Positions 12,182 to 22,954 are shown, counted from the stretch's first letter. The stretch: 64,000 nt of DNA from Rachicladosporium sp. CCFEE 5018 (GCA_002077045.2 KZ111151.1:62001-126000), one strand, 5' to 3'. Translations and numbers: made by a program. Notes: generated by a model not told the origin, from the sequence alone.

Positions 12182-12778
12182 TCATCTCCCTGATAGCCAC
12201 ACCGCGTGTCCTTCCACAGTAGGTAGGTCTCCAGGGTGTATAAGGTCGCCATCCTCCAACGCCAAAGGCGCTACATGATAATCCTGTCGATGGATTTCCG
12301 TCTCCGTGAAGGTGACATGTCCATCCTCATTGATCCCCTCAAAATCCACTTCCATCGCCGTAAACTGCTCTTCACCCTTGCGAATGTAAGCTTTGCGCTC
12401 GAGAGGTGGGATGATCTCTGCGCAATCGATATCGAAGTCGTTCCCCCGGAGATATTCATGTTGGGCGTTGAACAGTATCATGTACTTCTTTGCATCGCCA
12501 CTCACATCTTTCACGAGCATGAACCGGGTTGGCTTCTTTCCAAGTTTAAGAATTCCGAGAGGCATGACAATGTGAAAGATCGGATCATCGTCAACAAAAT
12601 TGATCGCGGTGATGTCAAAGGACGGATGATCATGGAAATGCGGCGGAATTGCGTGGGCAGAGCAGGACCTGGAGCGGGGAGCGGAGGAGGGACCAGAGCA
12701 GCGACCGGTGTAGATTTGATTGGGTGCGTCATCGTCGTGGCCTATTCGGTCAGACCCTTGACGTGGAGAGAGCGTCAT
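12182..12778 (-). CDS. Hypothetical protein with an LVKDV-type domain
   Basis: An open frame of 198 residues starts at the ATG at 12776-12778. The longer frame reaching 12850 begins with TTG and was not used. The N-terminal 40 residues are low complexity. The rest looks like a folded beta-rich domain, with PLGILKLGKKPTRFMLVKDV followed by an acidic segment rich in Asp/Glu and aromatic residues. The PLG...FMLVKDV stretch resembles the neighbouring upstream fragment (PVGSIFIRK ... FILVKDV), which suggests a local duplication. I do not recognise the family. No signal peptide or membrane segment is visible. Coding status is supported only by frame length and this internal similarity. Confidence 0.4.
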   Translation of the reverse strand: MTLSPRQGSDRIGHDDDAPNQIYTGRCSGPSSAPRSRSCSAHAIPPHFHDHPSFDITAINFVDDDPIFHIVMPLGILKLGKKPTRFMLVKDVSGDAKKYMILFNAQHEYLRGNDFDIDCAEIIPPLERKAYIRKGEEQFTAMEVDFEGINEDGHVTFTETEIHRQDYHVAPLALEDGDLIHPGDLPTVEGHAVWLSGR

Positions 12779-12892
12779 CTTGCAGGGCTTTTGACGTGCA
12801 CATTCAACCAGGATAGAGGTCTCAGGGGCGCCCTGTAGCTTCTTTTCCAAGAGGCGAAATCCGTAGGAGTCCTCATGTTTGGTCGACAGCTG

Positions 12893-13617
12893 TCACGCTT
12901 CATGGCTCAAAGCCCTCGTAGTGACCTGGCCCTGCCATATTACTCCGTATCGATGGCGTTGAATGAAGCGGCTCGCATCAGCCTTTGTCGTAAGCCCGAG
13001 AAGTTGCATGAGCGGCGGCACCGGATCGTCTTTGGCGATCTTCCTCGAGTCCAGTAATCCATAGATCTCGATCTCATGCTGGCTGTTCAATCGATGAAAG
13101 ATACTTTCGTTAATTTCGTCTTCGAGAAGCCCAGGCTCAAGAAGCGAGCTGCTGTTGCGGCGAATGCTACCAATAACAAAGGGATCGGAGGGCCCGAGCT
13201 GAATCACGTCGAGCCTGAATGTTGGCCATGCGCTTTGCAGCTCGGCGCATGCAATGGGGCATGCGATTCTGGTGGGTACGAAGTGCGACTGTCGATATGG
13301 CATTATCTTGTTGAACCATGAACACTTGCCAGTCACGGCATCAATCACGATCCAATACGTGCCATCGGCGACATCCTTGACGAGGATGAACTCATTTCGA
13401 ACGCTCGGTGCGGTGCTTTTCTAATGAAGATGCTTCCGACAGGGAAACAGATGCGCAGTCGGCCAGACTCGGAATGTCGGCGCAGCACGAAGAACTTGGA
13501 TTCAGGATTGTTCAGGAGTGACGTAGGTCGGATGTCCTTGACGAGCAGGCTATATTGAACGATCTGCTGATGGCCGGGTAGTTCGCTGTAGCGCTGAGAC
13601 CCGACAGGCAGTGTCAC
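12893..13617 (-). pseudogene. Frameshifted hypothetical gene, paralogue of the adjacent LVKDV ORF
   Basis: Two minus-strand frames overlap end to start: 13345-13617 and 12893-13348. The first carries QYSLLVKDIRP and runs to PVGSIFIRK; the second frame, extended upstream, carries NEFILVKDVADGTYWIVID. Moving between frames at the A4 tract (T4 on the plus strand at about 13427-13430) would join them and reproduce the order seen in the downstream ORF (PLG...KK...FMLVKDV). A one-base indel in a homopolymer is therefore likely. There is no ATG at the 5' end: the frame opens after an in-frame TGA at 13624-13626, so an upstream exon or a further lesion is needed. Function is unknown. It could be a decaying gene or a sequencing error in an intact one. 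Confidence 0.4.
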
Positions 13618-13623
13618 ACCATA

Positions 13624-13893
13624 TCACTCGCTGAGCGCGTCTTCTGATGATGTTGTGTCAAGAGCCGTGATGGCCGAGCAGGCAGCAGTTTGGGCATCTT
13701 GCGTGCTGCGGTACGCCGTGGCAAGCCCATCGTCCTTGCTACTGTGAGGTGCGGAGCACACAGTTGCATTCTTGGACGGGATGGCGGATTCACCTCTCAC
13801 GCCTCCCTGGAGTGCGGAGCACGCAGTCGCATTGCTGGACGGCATGGCAGAGTCGTCGCCCATACCTTTCAGGAGTGCGGACCACCAACACAT
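13624..13893 (-). CDS. Doubtful short ORF containing a 21-residue repeat
   Basis: This 89-codon frame from the ATG at 13893 encodes two and a part copies of a 21-residue unit (S-A-M/I-P-S-x-N-A-T-x-C-S-A-x). The units correspond to the 63-bp DNA repeat described separately. It ends in a TGA directly upstream of, and in frame with, the LVKDI fragment, so it might be the 5' exon of that broken gene. No intron I could find links them cleanly. I treat coding status as unproven. Confidence 0.2.
   Translation of the reverse strand: MCWWSALLKGMGDDSAMPSSNATACSALQGGVRGESAIPSKNATVCSAPHSSKDDGLATAYRSTQDAQTAACSAITALDTTSSEDALSE
13749..13890. repeat. 63-bp tandem repeat, about 2.2 copies
   Basis: The motif GTGCGGAGCAC (third copy GTGCGGACCAC) begins at 13749, 13812 and 13875, exactly 63 bp apart. 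Between the first two starts the sequences align well (CAGTTGCATTCTTGGACGGG against CAGTCGCATTGCTGGACGGC). The period is a multiple of three and lies in an open minus-strand frame, so copies could vary without breaking translation. Confidence 0.7.
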
Positions 13894-14685
13894 GACGCGC
13901 AGAATGGGAATCACTGCATCGGGCTAAGAAGAGAGGCATGAAGTGGGTGATGTGGAAAGTGTTGACAGTGAGAGGGGTCGTTACCGTCCGCGAAAACTCC
14001 AGTTCCAAGTCTTGTCACGCGGAATGAGTCACAGCCATATCAAACAAAGTGAAGTTCGTGTCTCGTCCATGCGCTCATACGACAAGGAGCACATAGGCTC
14101 ACGATTCGTGTGAGCGGCGTCCGCCGTACAGCTGTCGATTTGCACCTTCTCAAGCTACTGCCCCTGAGCCAAGCTCTCAAGGCCAGGTAGTCAGGATTGA
14201 CGCGTGCATCGACGCGCAGAGCAGAACCCAGTGTCCAGGCGTAGGTGAACCACTGTGGGATCCAGTGTGCCTGCCTCACAAATGCAGTTTGTGAGGAATT
14301 TGTACTTACGTGCCACATTCGGCATCATGGAGTGCTCATGATGCCGTACAGTTTACCGCTCTACCACGCAGGCATGCGAGTGGAGCGTCTTCACTCTCGC
14401 CTTGCCGTGGAGAACAGTGGTCCCAATGCAAGAGATTGTTGTTCGTCATGGTAGCAGTCCCTGTAGGAGACGACTTGCTCAATCGGTGAAGTGTGAGAGC
14501 GCGGTCCGAGCTCCGGCGCGCTGGTCATGATGAGGCTCTGTGGAAACGCCATCCTGAGTTGCCTGACTGTCCAACACGTACATGAATACATCGACTTCGT
14601 ACACTCTACACCACAGCGCATTACAACACACATCTCTCGGTATTGAAGACCTGCTCACCAGCGCGACCACCCACATTCCGCCGAG
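13894..14685. other. Intergenic region upstream of RPT6, nothing recognised
   Basis: About 790 bp with only unsupported frames on both strands. The 3' part should contain the RPT6 promoter and leader. I see no convincing RNA gene or repeat. Confidence 0.45.
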
Positions 14686-15912
14686 ATGGCGCTCGACACG
14701 TTCTTCAACAACAAGATCGAAAGCATGCATCTCGAGATCATCCAAGGACAGGCAGTATTGCGACGACTAGAGGCACAGCGGAACGAGTACAACAGCAGAG
14801 TGCGATTACTACGAGAGGAGCTCGGCCTGCTACAACAACCAGGCAGCTACGTCGGCGAGGTAGTCAAGGTGATGGGGACGAAGAAGGTGCTGGTCAAGGT
14901 GCATCCCGAGGGGAAGTATGGTGAGTGATGTTGATGATGCAGATTGCAGGACAAGGCGACAGACTGACAGCATGTAGTGGTGGACATTGCCGATAACATC
15001 GACATCTCGAAACTCACAGCCGGCAAACGAGTCACCCTACTAAGCGACTCGTACAAACTCTCGTCCCTCCTGCCTTCTTCAGTCGACCCGCTGGTCTCAC
15101 TCATGATGGTAGAGAAGGTACCTGACAGCACGTACGACATGATCGGTGGTCTCGACGAACAGATCAAGGCGATCAAGGAAGTCATCGAGCTTGGCTTGAA
15201 GCACCCCGAGTTGTTCGAGTCATTGGGTATCGCACAGCCGAAGGGTGTGCTGCTATATGGACCTCCAGGCACCGGCAAGACATTACTAGCACGAGCAGTC
15301 GCGCATCACACAGACTGCAAGTTCATTCGCGTGAGTGGGTCGGAGTTGGTGCAGAAGTACATCGGAGAGGGCAGTCGCATGGTGCGCGAACTGTTCGTCA
15401 TGGCGCGAGAGCATGCACCTAGCATCATCTTTATGGACGAGATCGATTCCATCGGCTCGTCACGTGTGGAGGGCAACTCAGGCGGCGACTCCGAAGTCCA
15501 GCGAACGATGTTGGAGCTTCTCAACCAACTGGACGGGTTCGAGCCAACAAAGAACATCAAAGTCATCATGGCCACGAATCGCCTCGACATTCTCGACCCT
15601 GCACTCCTCCGACCAGGCCGCATCGACCGGAAGATCGAGTTCCCGCCACCTACCACCGAAGCCCGCGCAGACATTCTGCGCATTCACAGCAGGAGCATGA
15701 ACTTGACGCGAGGGATCGATTTGGCTAAGATCGCGGAGAAGATGAACCAGTGCTCCGGGGCTGAGCTGAAGGGTGTGTGTACGGAGGCTGGGATGTTCGC
15801 TCTGAGGGAGAGGCGGGTGCATGTCACGCAAGAGGACTTTGATCTGGCCACTGCGAAGGTGCTGAATAGGCATGATGATAAGGAGACGAGCTTGGCGAAG
15901 TTGTGGAAGTAG
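14686..15912 (+). CDS. RPT6: 26S proteasome regulatory ATPase subunit Rpt6
   Basis: Exons 14686-14920 and 14978-15912 encode 389 residues, the usual Rpt6 length. An N-terminal coiled coil (about residues 10-50) is followed by the OB domain. The AAA domain carries the Walker A motif GPPGTGKT (about 173-180), Walker B IIFMDEID (about 229-236), the sensor ATNRLDILDPALLRPGRIDR with the arginine fingers, and a C-terminal helical domain. The protein ends in LWK rather than HbYX, as expected for Rpt6. It is one of six ATPases of the 19S base that unfold ubiquitinated substrates and feed them to the 20S core. The single 57-nt intron falls after GKY. Nothing looks abnormal, and this is a good anchor for conserved gene content. 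Confidence 0.97.
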
Positions 15913-16455
15913 AAGCATGTTCTAGTGTCATCGAGAGCGCAGAGAAAGAGGCGCATGTACGATACTGCGTCGAACGAAGTACAACATCGAAGCGAGCTGT
16001 ACTGCAATCACCTGCACGACTGGCGACTCATGTCTGCTGATCCATCTCCCAGCTCATGACACAGCAGTCACAGTTTCGCAACATCTCGGGTCAAACATGC
16101 AGCCATAGCCGAGATCCCCACACAACTCCCCGGCTTCTGTCTCTTGGCTTGCACATCATGCCTCTCATAGACACGACTGCAGGTAGGGACCTGATCCATA
16201 CCAAGACCTTTCCCCTCATGCTCGCGTCCATCATTCGCTGATACGCGAGGGCTGCAACGGAAATAGCAGTTCCGTGTTGGCAGAGTGTATTCGCTATTAA
16301 AAATGTGGGTATGAGGAGGCCATGTGCATGTCGCGTGGCTGTGGGAAGTACAAGGTAGCCTCACGCAGCTATGTAGGTAGTCTACATTTCATTCTAGCTC
16401 TCCTCTCCTCTTCCTGTCTTCCTTTCATTGCCTCAGCCTAACTACAGCACCCATA
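15913..16455. other. Intergenic, nothing recognised
   Basis: About 540 bp between RPT6 and the permease gene. It is presumably the RPT6 3' end plus the permease promoter. A pyrimidine-rich tract (CTCTCCTCTCCTCTTCCTGTC, about 16398) lies just upstream of the permease ATG, as is common near fungal transcription starts. Confidence 0.5.
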
Positions 16456-18290
16456 ATGGCTTCTCTAAGAGAGAAAGAAGACCTCACCATCGGCAAAGAT
16501 ACCAATCCCGACCAGCTCGAAGAGCTCAAAAACTCCATTACAGTCGACACCATCCACAACGACGAAGCGCTCAAAGTCCTTTCAGCATACACCGGCGACC
16601 AGACCTGGACGGCGGAGGAAGAGAAGAAGCTCACTAAGAAGATTGATCGGAGATTGTTGAGTATACTGTGTGTGACGTATGGACTGCAGTACTATGATAA
16701 GGCTATGTTGAGCCAGGCTGTGAGTTTTCTTATCCCTCGCGAGTGTTAAGGAGGCAACTGAAGGAAGACAGGAGAGGTGGATGGGCGAGGGGAGGATGCT
16801 GACTGACAGTACAGGCGCTATTCGGACTGAGAACGGATCTGGCGTTGACGGTGGGACTCAGGTATAGTCTCAGTGCTGCGATCTTTTATCCTGGCTTCAT
16901 CGTCGGCAGCTACCCAGCTATACTCTTGGCCCAAAGATACCCAATCGAGAAAGTCATCTTCACCATCGTCCTACTCTGGGGTCTCTGCCTCATGACCACA
17001 GCGGCTTGTACGAACCATCAAGGGCTGTACGTGCAGCGCTTCTTCCTTGGAGCATTGGAGGCAGGCGTCTCGCCTGGCTGGATGTTGGTGGTCGGCAGGT
17101 GAGCATGTACTCGCCCACGCCAGTCTCGAGGCTCGGGCTGTTGTCGATCGTGATGGCTGACAGTCAGCGTAGCTGGTACAAGAAACAAGAACAAGCCTTC
17201 CGCATGGGCATCTGGTACTCCATGACGGGCTACGTCTCCATCGTCTCACCGCTGATAAACTACGGACTCGGCCATATCTCCGGCTCCCTGAGCCCTTGGC
17301 GATACATGTACATCGTTGCCGGCGCCGTGACAGTGCTCTGGGCTTTCGTCATACTGTTCTTCATGCCGCCTGATCCTATCCGTGCGAAGGGCTTCACGGA
17401 CCGTGAACGCTACATTGCCGTCGCCAGGATGAGAGTCAACAACAGTGGAGTGAGGAACACCCATTTCAAAATGGAGCAAGTCTGGGAACTCCTCGGCGAC
17501 GGCAAATTCTGGCTCACATTCGGCATGGCTCTGACGATGCTCGTTGCCAATGGGCCAGGTTCGTTCTCTCTACCCGTGCCTTCTGTCATACCAAGCTAAC
17601 CTCGTACCACAGTCTCAACATTCACCCCCATAATCATAAATGACCTTGGCTTCTCCGGCCTCAACTCCCTCCTCCTCGTAATGCCCGCCGGCTTCGTCAT
17701 AGGCACGATCGAACTCTCCGCTCCCTTCATAGCCATGAAGATAAAAGGCATGCGCGCCTATCTAGTAGCCATAACAGTCTCCGGCACGCTGCTCGCCTCT
17801 CTCCTCCTCTGGCAGCTGCCGCAATCCGCGACCGGAGCGAAGTTGTTTGCGGTTTATATATTGGCCTCTTATGGGGGTGGCTATGCGGTGCTGATGAGTA
17901 TGGTTATTGCGAATACGGCGGGGTATACGAAGAGGAGTGTTGGGAGTAGTGGCATGTTTGTGGGGTATTGTTTGGGGAACTTCATGGGGCCGCTGGTTTT
18001 CTTGCAGAGCGAGAAGCCGTTGTATACTACGGGGTGGATTGTGACGGTAAGTGATTGATGTCTCCACGGGACTGTGGAGGCGGCGCTGCTGGGTGGACCT
18101 TGGGAGTGTGCTGACTTAGTGATAGGTTGCTACGAGCGCGGCTTGCATCGTGCTCGCGCTGATTTATCGTTGGGTCTGTGCCAGGGAGAACAAGAAGAGG
18201 GACGCGAGTGGCGTCATGGAAGGGTATGAGCATGCTTTTGAGGATGATTCTACGGATATGAAGAATCCGCAGTTCAGGTATACGCTGTGA
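16456..18290 (+). CDS. MFS anion:cation symporter, Dal5/allantoate permease type
   Basis: Five exons (16456-16719, 16815-17098, 17173-17558, 17613-18046, 18126-18290) join in phase to 510 residues, typical for the family. The cytosolic N terminus leads into KKIDRRLLSILCVTYGLQYYDKAML, the usual entry to helix 1 of Dal5-type ACS transporters. Twelve hydrophobic segments follow, with LYVQRFFLGALEAGVSPGW in the helix 4 region and SWYKKQEQAFRMGIWYSMTG, the R-x-G-x-W block that characterises the family. The family moves allantoate, nicotinate, pantothenate, biotin precursors and similar organic anions across the plasma membrane. The substrate here cannot be told from sequence. No neighbouring catabolic genes point to one. 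Confidence 0.88.
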
Positions 18291-18597
18291 GGGACCACTG
18301 CTTGCCGTCGTCCAAGATCTCTATGGTGGACATGAGCACATACCCAATCTTGACTCTGACTGAACGCTCCAAGCCTGACATCGCTCCTATGGTAGGCTTA
18401 CATCAAGCGCTGCCGATCGCCCACTGCCTTCCTGCTGCTGCTATCGAGCAGGTCTGGCTGGTACGCACGAGACATGCTGCTCCAGGAAAGCACCGACCCG
18501 GCTGAATGTCGTCGGCAGCGTTACCCTCAAGTTTCGTGTAGCGGCTGCCCTCCGCGCGATCCGAGTCTCAGACTCGTTCCTCGACAACCTTGAAGCC
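18291..18597. other. Intergenic between convergent genes, nothing recognised
   Basis: About 300 bp between the permease stop codon and the stop codon of the minus-strand BTB gene. It must hold both 3' ends. Confidence 0.5.
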
Positions 18598-19638
18598 TCA
18601 CGGCCCTTCGTTCTCCTTGACATATCCCACGAGCACAGATTTGTGCGAGCACGACTCTTTCGGATCCCGTGCACAAGATAGACAGAGTCCGTGAGCAATG
18701 TCGCTCATCCCATGAGCGATTTGCCAGATGGTCTCCTTCTCAATGGTGTAGTAGGTGTCACAGTCCCTCCTATCGGGACAGACTACAGTGACCACAATGT
18801 CGTCACACCGTAGGATGTTCTTCTTCAGCACCCCCAGAGACGATGAGTTGACAGTGCTGAATGGATTGTGAACCTCCTCCGCGTTCAAGATCTTGGCATG
18901 TGCGTTGGTGGAACTATTGAACAGCCCGGTCATGTAGCACAAGTCGCAGGCGTTGAGCGCTAGGCCTTCCACATCTGCTGCACATTGGACGCGAGCTGCG
19001 GTACGCTGTTCTTCGAGCGCAACTATTACATGTTAGCGAATTGCCAAAACCAGACCATTCATGTTCGGCTCACATATTGCGCCTGCACCCGGATGCTCAG
19101 CGATACCTTCGCTCAGCAATGTAGAGAAGGGGTCTGTGTGCTCCGTGACGATGCGGCTGGTGAAGATTGTGAAGTGGCGAGGCAAGCGCAGGAGATGCGC
19201 AGCAAGTGCCAGATCGCTCAGATGAGGAAGACACAATGACAACGTGCCGCTAGGCTGCATAAACCTTGCGAGCAGACCAGTGATTGTCAACTCAACCGCC
19301 GCGGCACAGTCGTACTTGTCGGCCGTAGCGGCGAACTGAAGAATGCGCTTCACAGTCGGCGCATCATGTTTGCTTCGCATCGCCTCGTCCAACGGCATGT
19401 ACTGTAAGATGGAGCAAAGATGGAGCATTGCAGTTGGGTCATCATCTGGAAGATGGATGTGCTGAGGGAACTCCGCGCTGCGGTGTTGCTGACCCTCAGC
19501 GAAACGAGAACCAAGTAGAGCACGGAAGGTCGTCGAGACCTGGCTGAGGCAGTGCGAAGACACCTTGAGCTCTGACTTATCTAATAGAACTAGAATGACG
19601 TCCGTGTTCGTCGACATTACGGTCGTGCCAGCAGCCAT
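18598..19638 (-). CDS. BTB/POZ domain protein, intact member of a tandem pair
   Basis: Exons 19074-19638 and 18598-19022 (51-nt intron) encode 329 residues. The BTB fold is seen in DVILVLLDKSELKVSSHCLS, STTFRALLGSRFAEG and the helix LQFAATADKYDCAAAVELTI. The alpha-helical part contains LLRLPRHFTIFTSRIV. Exon 2 starts with ALEEQRTAARVQC and carries paired cysteines (ACDLC, HGLCLSC) that could bind zinc. The downstream-order neighbour at 20128-21200 is a clear paralogue with the same order of blocks and the same intron position, so this locus is a tandem duplication. Function is unknown. Expanded BTB families of this type are common in Dothideomycetes and vary between species. Confidence 0.75.
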
Positions 19639-20127
19639 CGTTATAGCGAGTCTTGTTGATGGCGGAGGGAAAGGGTTGGTCGATGGTGCGTGTTATTTAC
19701 TGTGCGGTATTGTGCGTGGTACGGGCTGCAAGACATATTACTTAGAGCCTTTCTTTGTAGTGATGTGGAAGGTACGAGTGAGGCGAGATCGGGACCTGCC
19801 AATGCAAGCGCACATGCAGATCAAATCGAGTGCCTAGACCTCCCACACGAGGGTCTCGACAGGTACTAAGCAGCTTGGTTCCTAATCTGGGGCTGTATAC
19901 TCTTGAAGGGCGTCTCATAACCATCGTCAGCAAAGTGCACGACCACTACTGCGCTCTTAAGTGAATGAGCATTGCCAGAAACGGTATAGCAATGAGATGC
20001 AATACGAGAACAGCAGCAAGCTGCAGTACTTGCCAGAGCCTCATCCGACGACACCCGACTCCCACTATCAATGCTACTCCGTAGAGCTGCTCAAGCCTGT
20101 CCCTGTCCCGTTCGCGCCAGGTACCGG
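19639..20127. other. Intergenic between the BTB paralogues, nothing recognised
   Basis: About 490 bp that should contain the promoter of the intact BTB gene. No ORF with conserved features and no RNA gene is visible. Confidence 0.45.
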
Positions 20128-21200
20128 TCAAGCACCTCCGTTCTCCCTAATATACTTCAAGAGTACATTCTGATGTGTGCATTTGCCCGGCGCAGTAGTC
20201 ACGCAGTCCAGACACAAACCATGCGCCACGTCCCTCACGTCAGAAGCAAGTTTCTCATACTTCTCCTGATTGATAGCGGTTCTGCTGAGGCCGTGATCGC
20301 ATGCCAGACCGCAGCTGACGATGTCGCTCTTTGCAAGGCGACTCAGTGTCTGCGACAAAGAACAGTCATGTAAAGCGTGGCATGGCGCCTTCGGATGGGT
20401 TGTTGTGGTATTTCGTCACCGCGAAGGTATGCATGGAGCTCGATGTTGATGAGGCCATGCTGCACCACTTCTTGCCAAGGGCCTCGATGAGATGGATGCA
20501 CTTCTTCCGGGCTGCGTTCCGCTGTTCGTCGAGGTGGACTTTACGGTGCTAGCATGGGAAGCCGTCATTGTGCTGCTAGCCTGAGATGGAACATACAACC
20601 TAGTGCAGTTCCTAGCCGTTCTACGACAGGCTCTTCGAGGAGCGTGGAATATCGCCAGTCGTAATCCATGACTAGACGACTGGTGAATACTGCAAAGTGG
20701 CGCGGTAGGCGTGGAAGTTAAGCTGTGAGGACGAGATCGCTGAGAGATCCCATATCGAGGCCATTAGTGCCGCCTGGTTGCATAAAGCGCGAGAGAAGTC
20801 CATTCGCCGCAAGCTCGATAGAAGATGTACAGTCGGATTTGTCCGCAAGCATGGCGAGTCCGAGTATCCGCACGATTGCAGCCATTTGCTCGCAGAAATT
20901 TTGTACGTTGTGAATCGGCTTCAAGTGAAGAATCACGCAAAGATCGAGCATACCCCCTGAATCATCGTCCGGCAATGATAGCCTGAGGGGCTGCTTCGCG
21001 CTTCGCTCTTGTTGGCTCTCCGCAAAATGTGGTCCTAGCAGAGCCTTGAACGTTGTGGAGGCATGTGTAAGGAGATGCGAGAGTACTGCGAGCTCGCGTT
21101 TGTCCTGCAGCACCAGCACCACGTCGCCCATCTTGGATAACGAGATCTTGTCAGGCGTCTCTTCAGTGTCCGTTATGTCGCTCCGCGGAGTGTCGTCCAT
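20128..21200 (-). pseudogene. Decayed BTB paralogue
   Basis: Minus-strand coding blocks match the intact BTB gene at 18598-19638 in order. These are GDVVLVLQDKRELAVLSHLL, STTFKALLGPHFAES, LADKSDCTSSIELAANGLLS, then LPRLPRHFAVFTSRLV, a second-exon start LDEQRNAARKKC, and a C-terminal block VAHGLCLDC. The frame is broken by a TAA at 20718-20720, exactly where the paralogue reads AAHLLRLPRHF. A second break lies near 20370-20395: the block carrying LDEQRNAARKKC runs into a stop, and the C-terminal block continues in another frame. The exon 1/exon 2 intron appears conserved in position. Two independent lesions make a pseudogene more likely than a sequencing error. The encoded product, if any, would be an isolated BTB domain of about 160 residues. 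Confidence 0.75.
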
Positions 21201-21670
21201 TATGCGGAGGTTGCTGATCGATAATGTAGATGCAGATGCACAATGGACTACATCAGGAGTGGTGCAGATGGCGGAAGTTGTGGAATGATCAGCAAGTCGG
21301 ACAGGACAAGATTTCTTGCCAAGCTACCGGATACTTCTGCATGCGAATGGAAAGAACGACCGATGCTCGTGAGTCTGCTGTTTATTCCGTGGACAGATGC
21401 CCATGCATGTGTAGTCCTGGGAATCCAGCCCCTGTCTCACGGTCGGCTCTCCAATTAGCCAAAGGTTGTTCCAGCTTAGCCAATGGCGAGACATTGTCAC
21501 AGGTGTACGAACGAGAGGCTGATCTTGTGGCAATGCTTGCTGAGGCATGAGTTGGGCTGAAAGTGACCTCTCGGCAGTACTACATGCCCTTTCAGCTGTG
21601 GTGACTTCATTGACAGACGCTTGAGAATGATCGAACCTGAATGAGAAAGCGTGTAAGGTAGCAGGTCGCA
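21201..21670. other. Intergenic, nothing recognised
   Basis: About 470 bp between the start of the decayed BTB gene (upstream side) and the stop codon of the mitochondrial-type gene. Only shadow ORFs are present. Confidence 0.45.
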
Positions 21671-22954
21671 TCACCATAGCAAGTCAACATTGGCGATCGG
21701 TGGCAAGTCACCCTCCTCGTCCGCATGATCTCCCTCCCACTCCATCGGCCGACGATGCCAATATCGCCTGAAGCTCTGCGCAGCGTGCTCCGTGTCGAAG
21801 CCAAGTATGAACACCGGGTGTGGCTTCCGTCGCTTCAGCTCGGCTGTCTTATGCTGCTCGCTTTTGTGCTCCATCTCCTCGTCTACATCCTCCATTTCCT
21901 CTGCACGCTCATCCTCCTTCACCTCGCTTGCGGCAATTTCTTCACCCGACGCACCGAGCTCACCATACCGCTTTGGAGGGACCCATTCGCTGATCGGCAC
22001 ATTCATCTCTTCGCCTCCTGACCAGGACAATGCACGCGCGCGACCACTCTCGTAGATCACGTGTCGAATGCGGCGCATGGCATATTGCGGTCCGTCTAGT
22101 GTAAGTCGCAGCTCGAACGGCATCTTGCCGGGCCGCTGAGTCAATGCCGGGTGTCCGCCAAATCGTACTTGTGGCGCAATGGCGCGACTCAGTGGAGGCT
22201 TGAGCTGGCGCAAGGTCAAGGGTTGAGTCGCGGGCTTGAGAGTGTAGGCCTCGATCGCGGCATGCACATCCATGCCATCGAGAATGTAGCCAGGCTGTGG
22301 AGAGATGCCTGAGTAGAGCGAGGTCGGTGTCTGCTCGGCCACTAGCTTCGCGATCCGGGTGACGTGACCTTGATATGCGAAGGCGCTGATCGGGGAGGAG
22401 AATTTGAGGATGTAGAGGCCATTGGCTTCAAGTGTGTGCAGATTGCGTCCAGGTATGATTTGTACGATATCGCCCTGTTCCAGCGCCCAGCCCTCGATGT
22501 GCTTGCCCTGGGGGATCAGACGCCGAAAATCTTGTATAGTGAGGTGCTTGCTGGCGTTCCGCAGGAGCAGGTAGCTCGTTGCTGACTGTGCTATCTCACA
22601 TGCGCGGGCGTGGCTGGGGTGACTTGGAGTCCGGACATCGTCTGGCCGTGCGCCCACATTGTCTACCACACTTCGTTGAGGCCGTGGTGCGGGTTCTAGT
22701 GGCAGTCGAGGGATCTCTCGCGGCGCACCCTTCGCTTCATGTTGACGACTCTCCTCGGGAAACAGCTGCTCGATCAGCGACGGCTCACGCGTCTTCGCCT
22801 TGCGTCTGCTTTCACCCTTCGCCGTGCCTTCCCATGCTCCTGCATTGCTCCTCGCGCCCACGTGCAGTCCTCGGCAGCGGGTCGGCCAGCTTTCATGATA
22901 GCGGCGCCGTGCAGTACAGATACTGCGCCTCCCAAGCACCGACGCGGTGAGCAT
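21671..22954 (-). CDS. Conserved fungal protein with probable mitochondrial presequence
   Basis: An intronless frame of 427 residues starts at the ATG at 22952-22954. The frame can be extended one codon to a TTG, which was not used. The N terminus (MLTASVLGRRSICTARRRYH) is rich in Arg, Ser and hydroxylated residues and lacks acidic residues, as expected of a mitochondrial presequence. A central block (SYLLLRNASKHLTIQDFRRL, then GWALEQGDIVQIIPGRN) and a C-terminal block (PHPVFILGFDTEHAAQSFRR) have the alternating strand/helix pattern of small RNA-binding folds. That is inference only. An acidic insert rich in Glu lies before the last block. I do not recognise a named family. It faces the divergent AFG2 gene across about 420 bp. 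Confidence 0.7.
   Translation of the reverse strand: MLTASVLGRRSICTARRRYHESWPTRCRGLHVGARSNAGAWEGTAKGESRRKAKTREPSLIEQLFPEESRQHEAKGAPREIPRLPLEPAPRPQRSVVDNVGARPDDVRTPSHPSHARACEIAQSATSYLLLRNASKHLTIQDFRRLIPQGKHIEGWALEQGDIVQIIPGRNLHTLEANGLYILKFSSPISAFAYQGHVTRIAKLVAEQTPTSLYSGISPQPGYILDGMDVHAAIEAYTLKPATQPLTLRQLKPPLSRAIAPQVRFGGHPALTQRPGKMPFELRLTLDGPQYAMRRIRHVIYESGRARALSWSGGEEMNVPISEWVPPKRYGELGASGEEIAASEVKEDERAEEMEDVDEEMEHKSEQHKTAELKRRKPHPVFILGFDTEHAAQSFRRYWHRRPMEWEGDHADEEGDLPPIANVDLLW

Noticed and set aside
13345..13930. Attempt to join the 63-bp-repeat ORF to the LVKDI fragment as one gene by an intron
   Set aside because: The only close donor/acceptor pairs give an intron shorter than 35 nt or shift the frame, so the link was not asserted.
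14040..14318. 92-codon minus-strand ORF upstream of RPT6
   Set aside because: No conserved features, and overlapping frames of similar length occur on both strands, as expected by chance.
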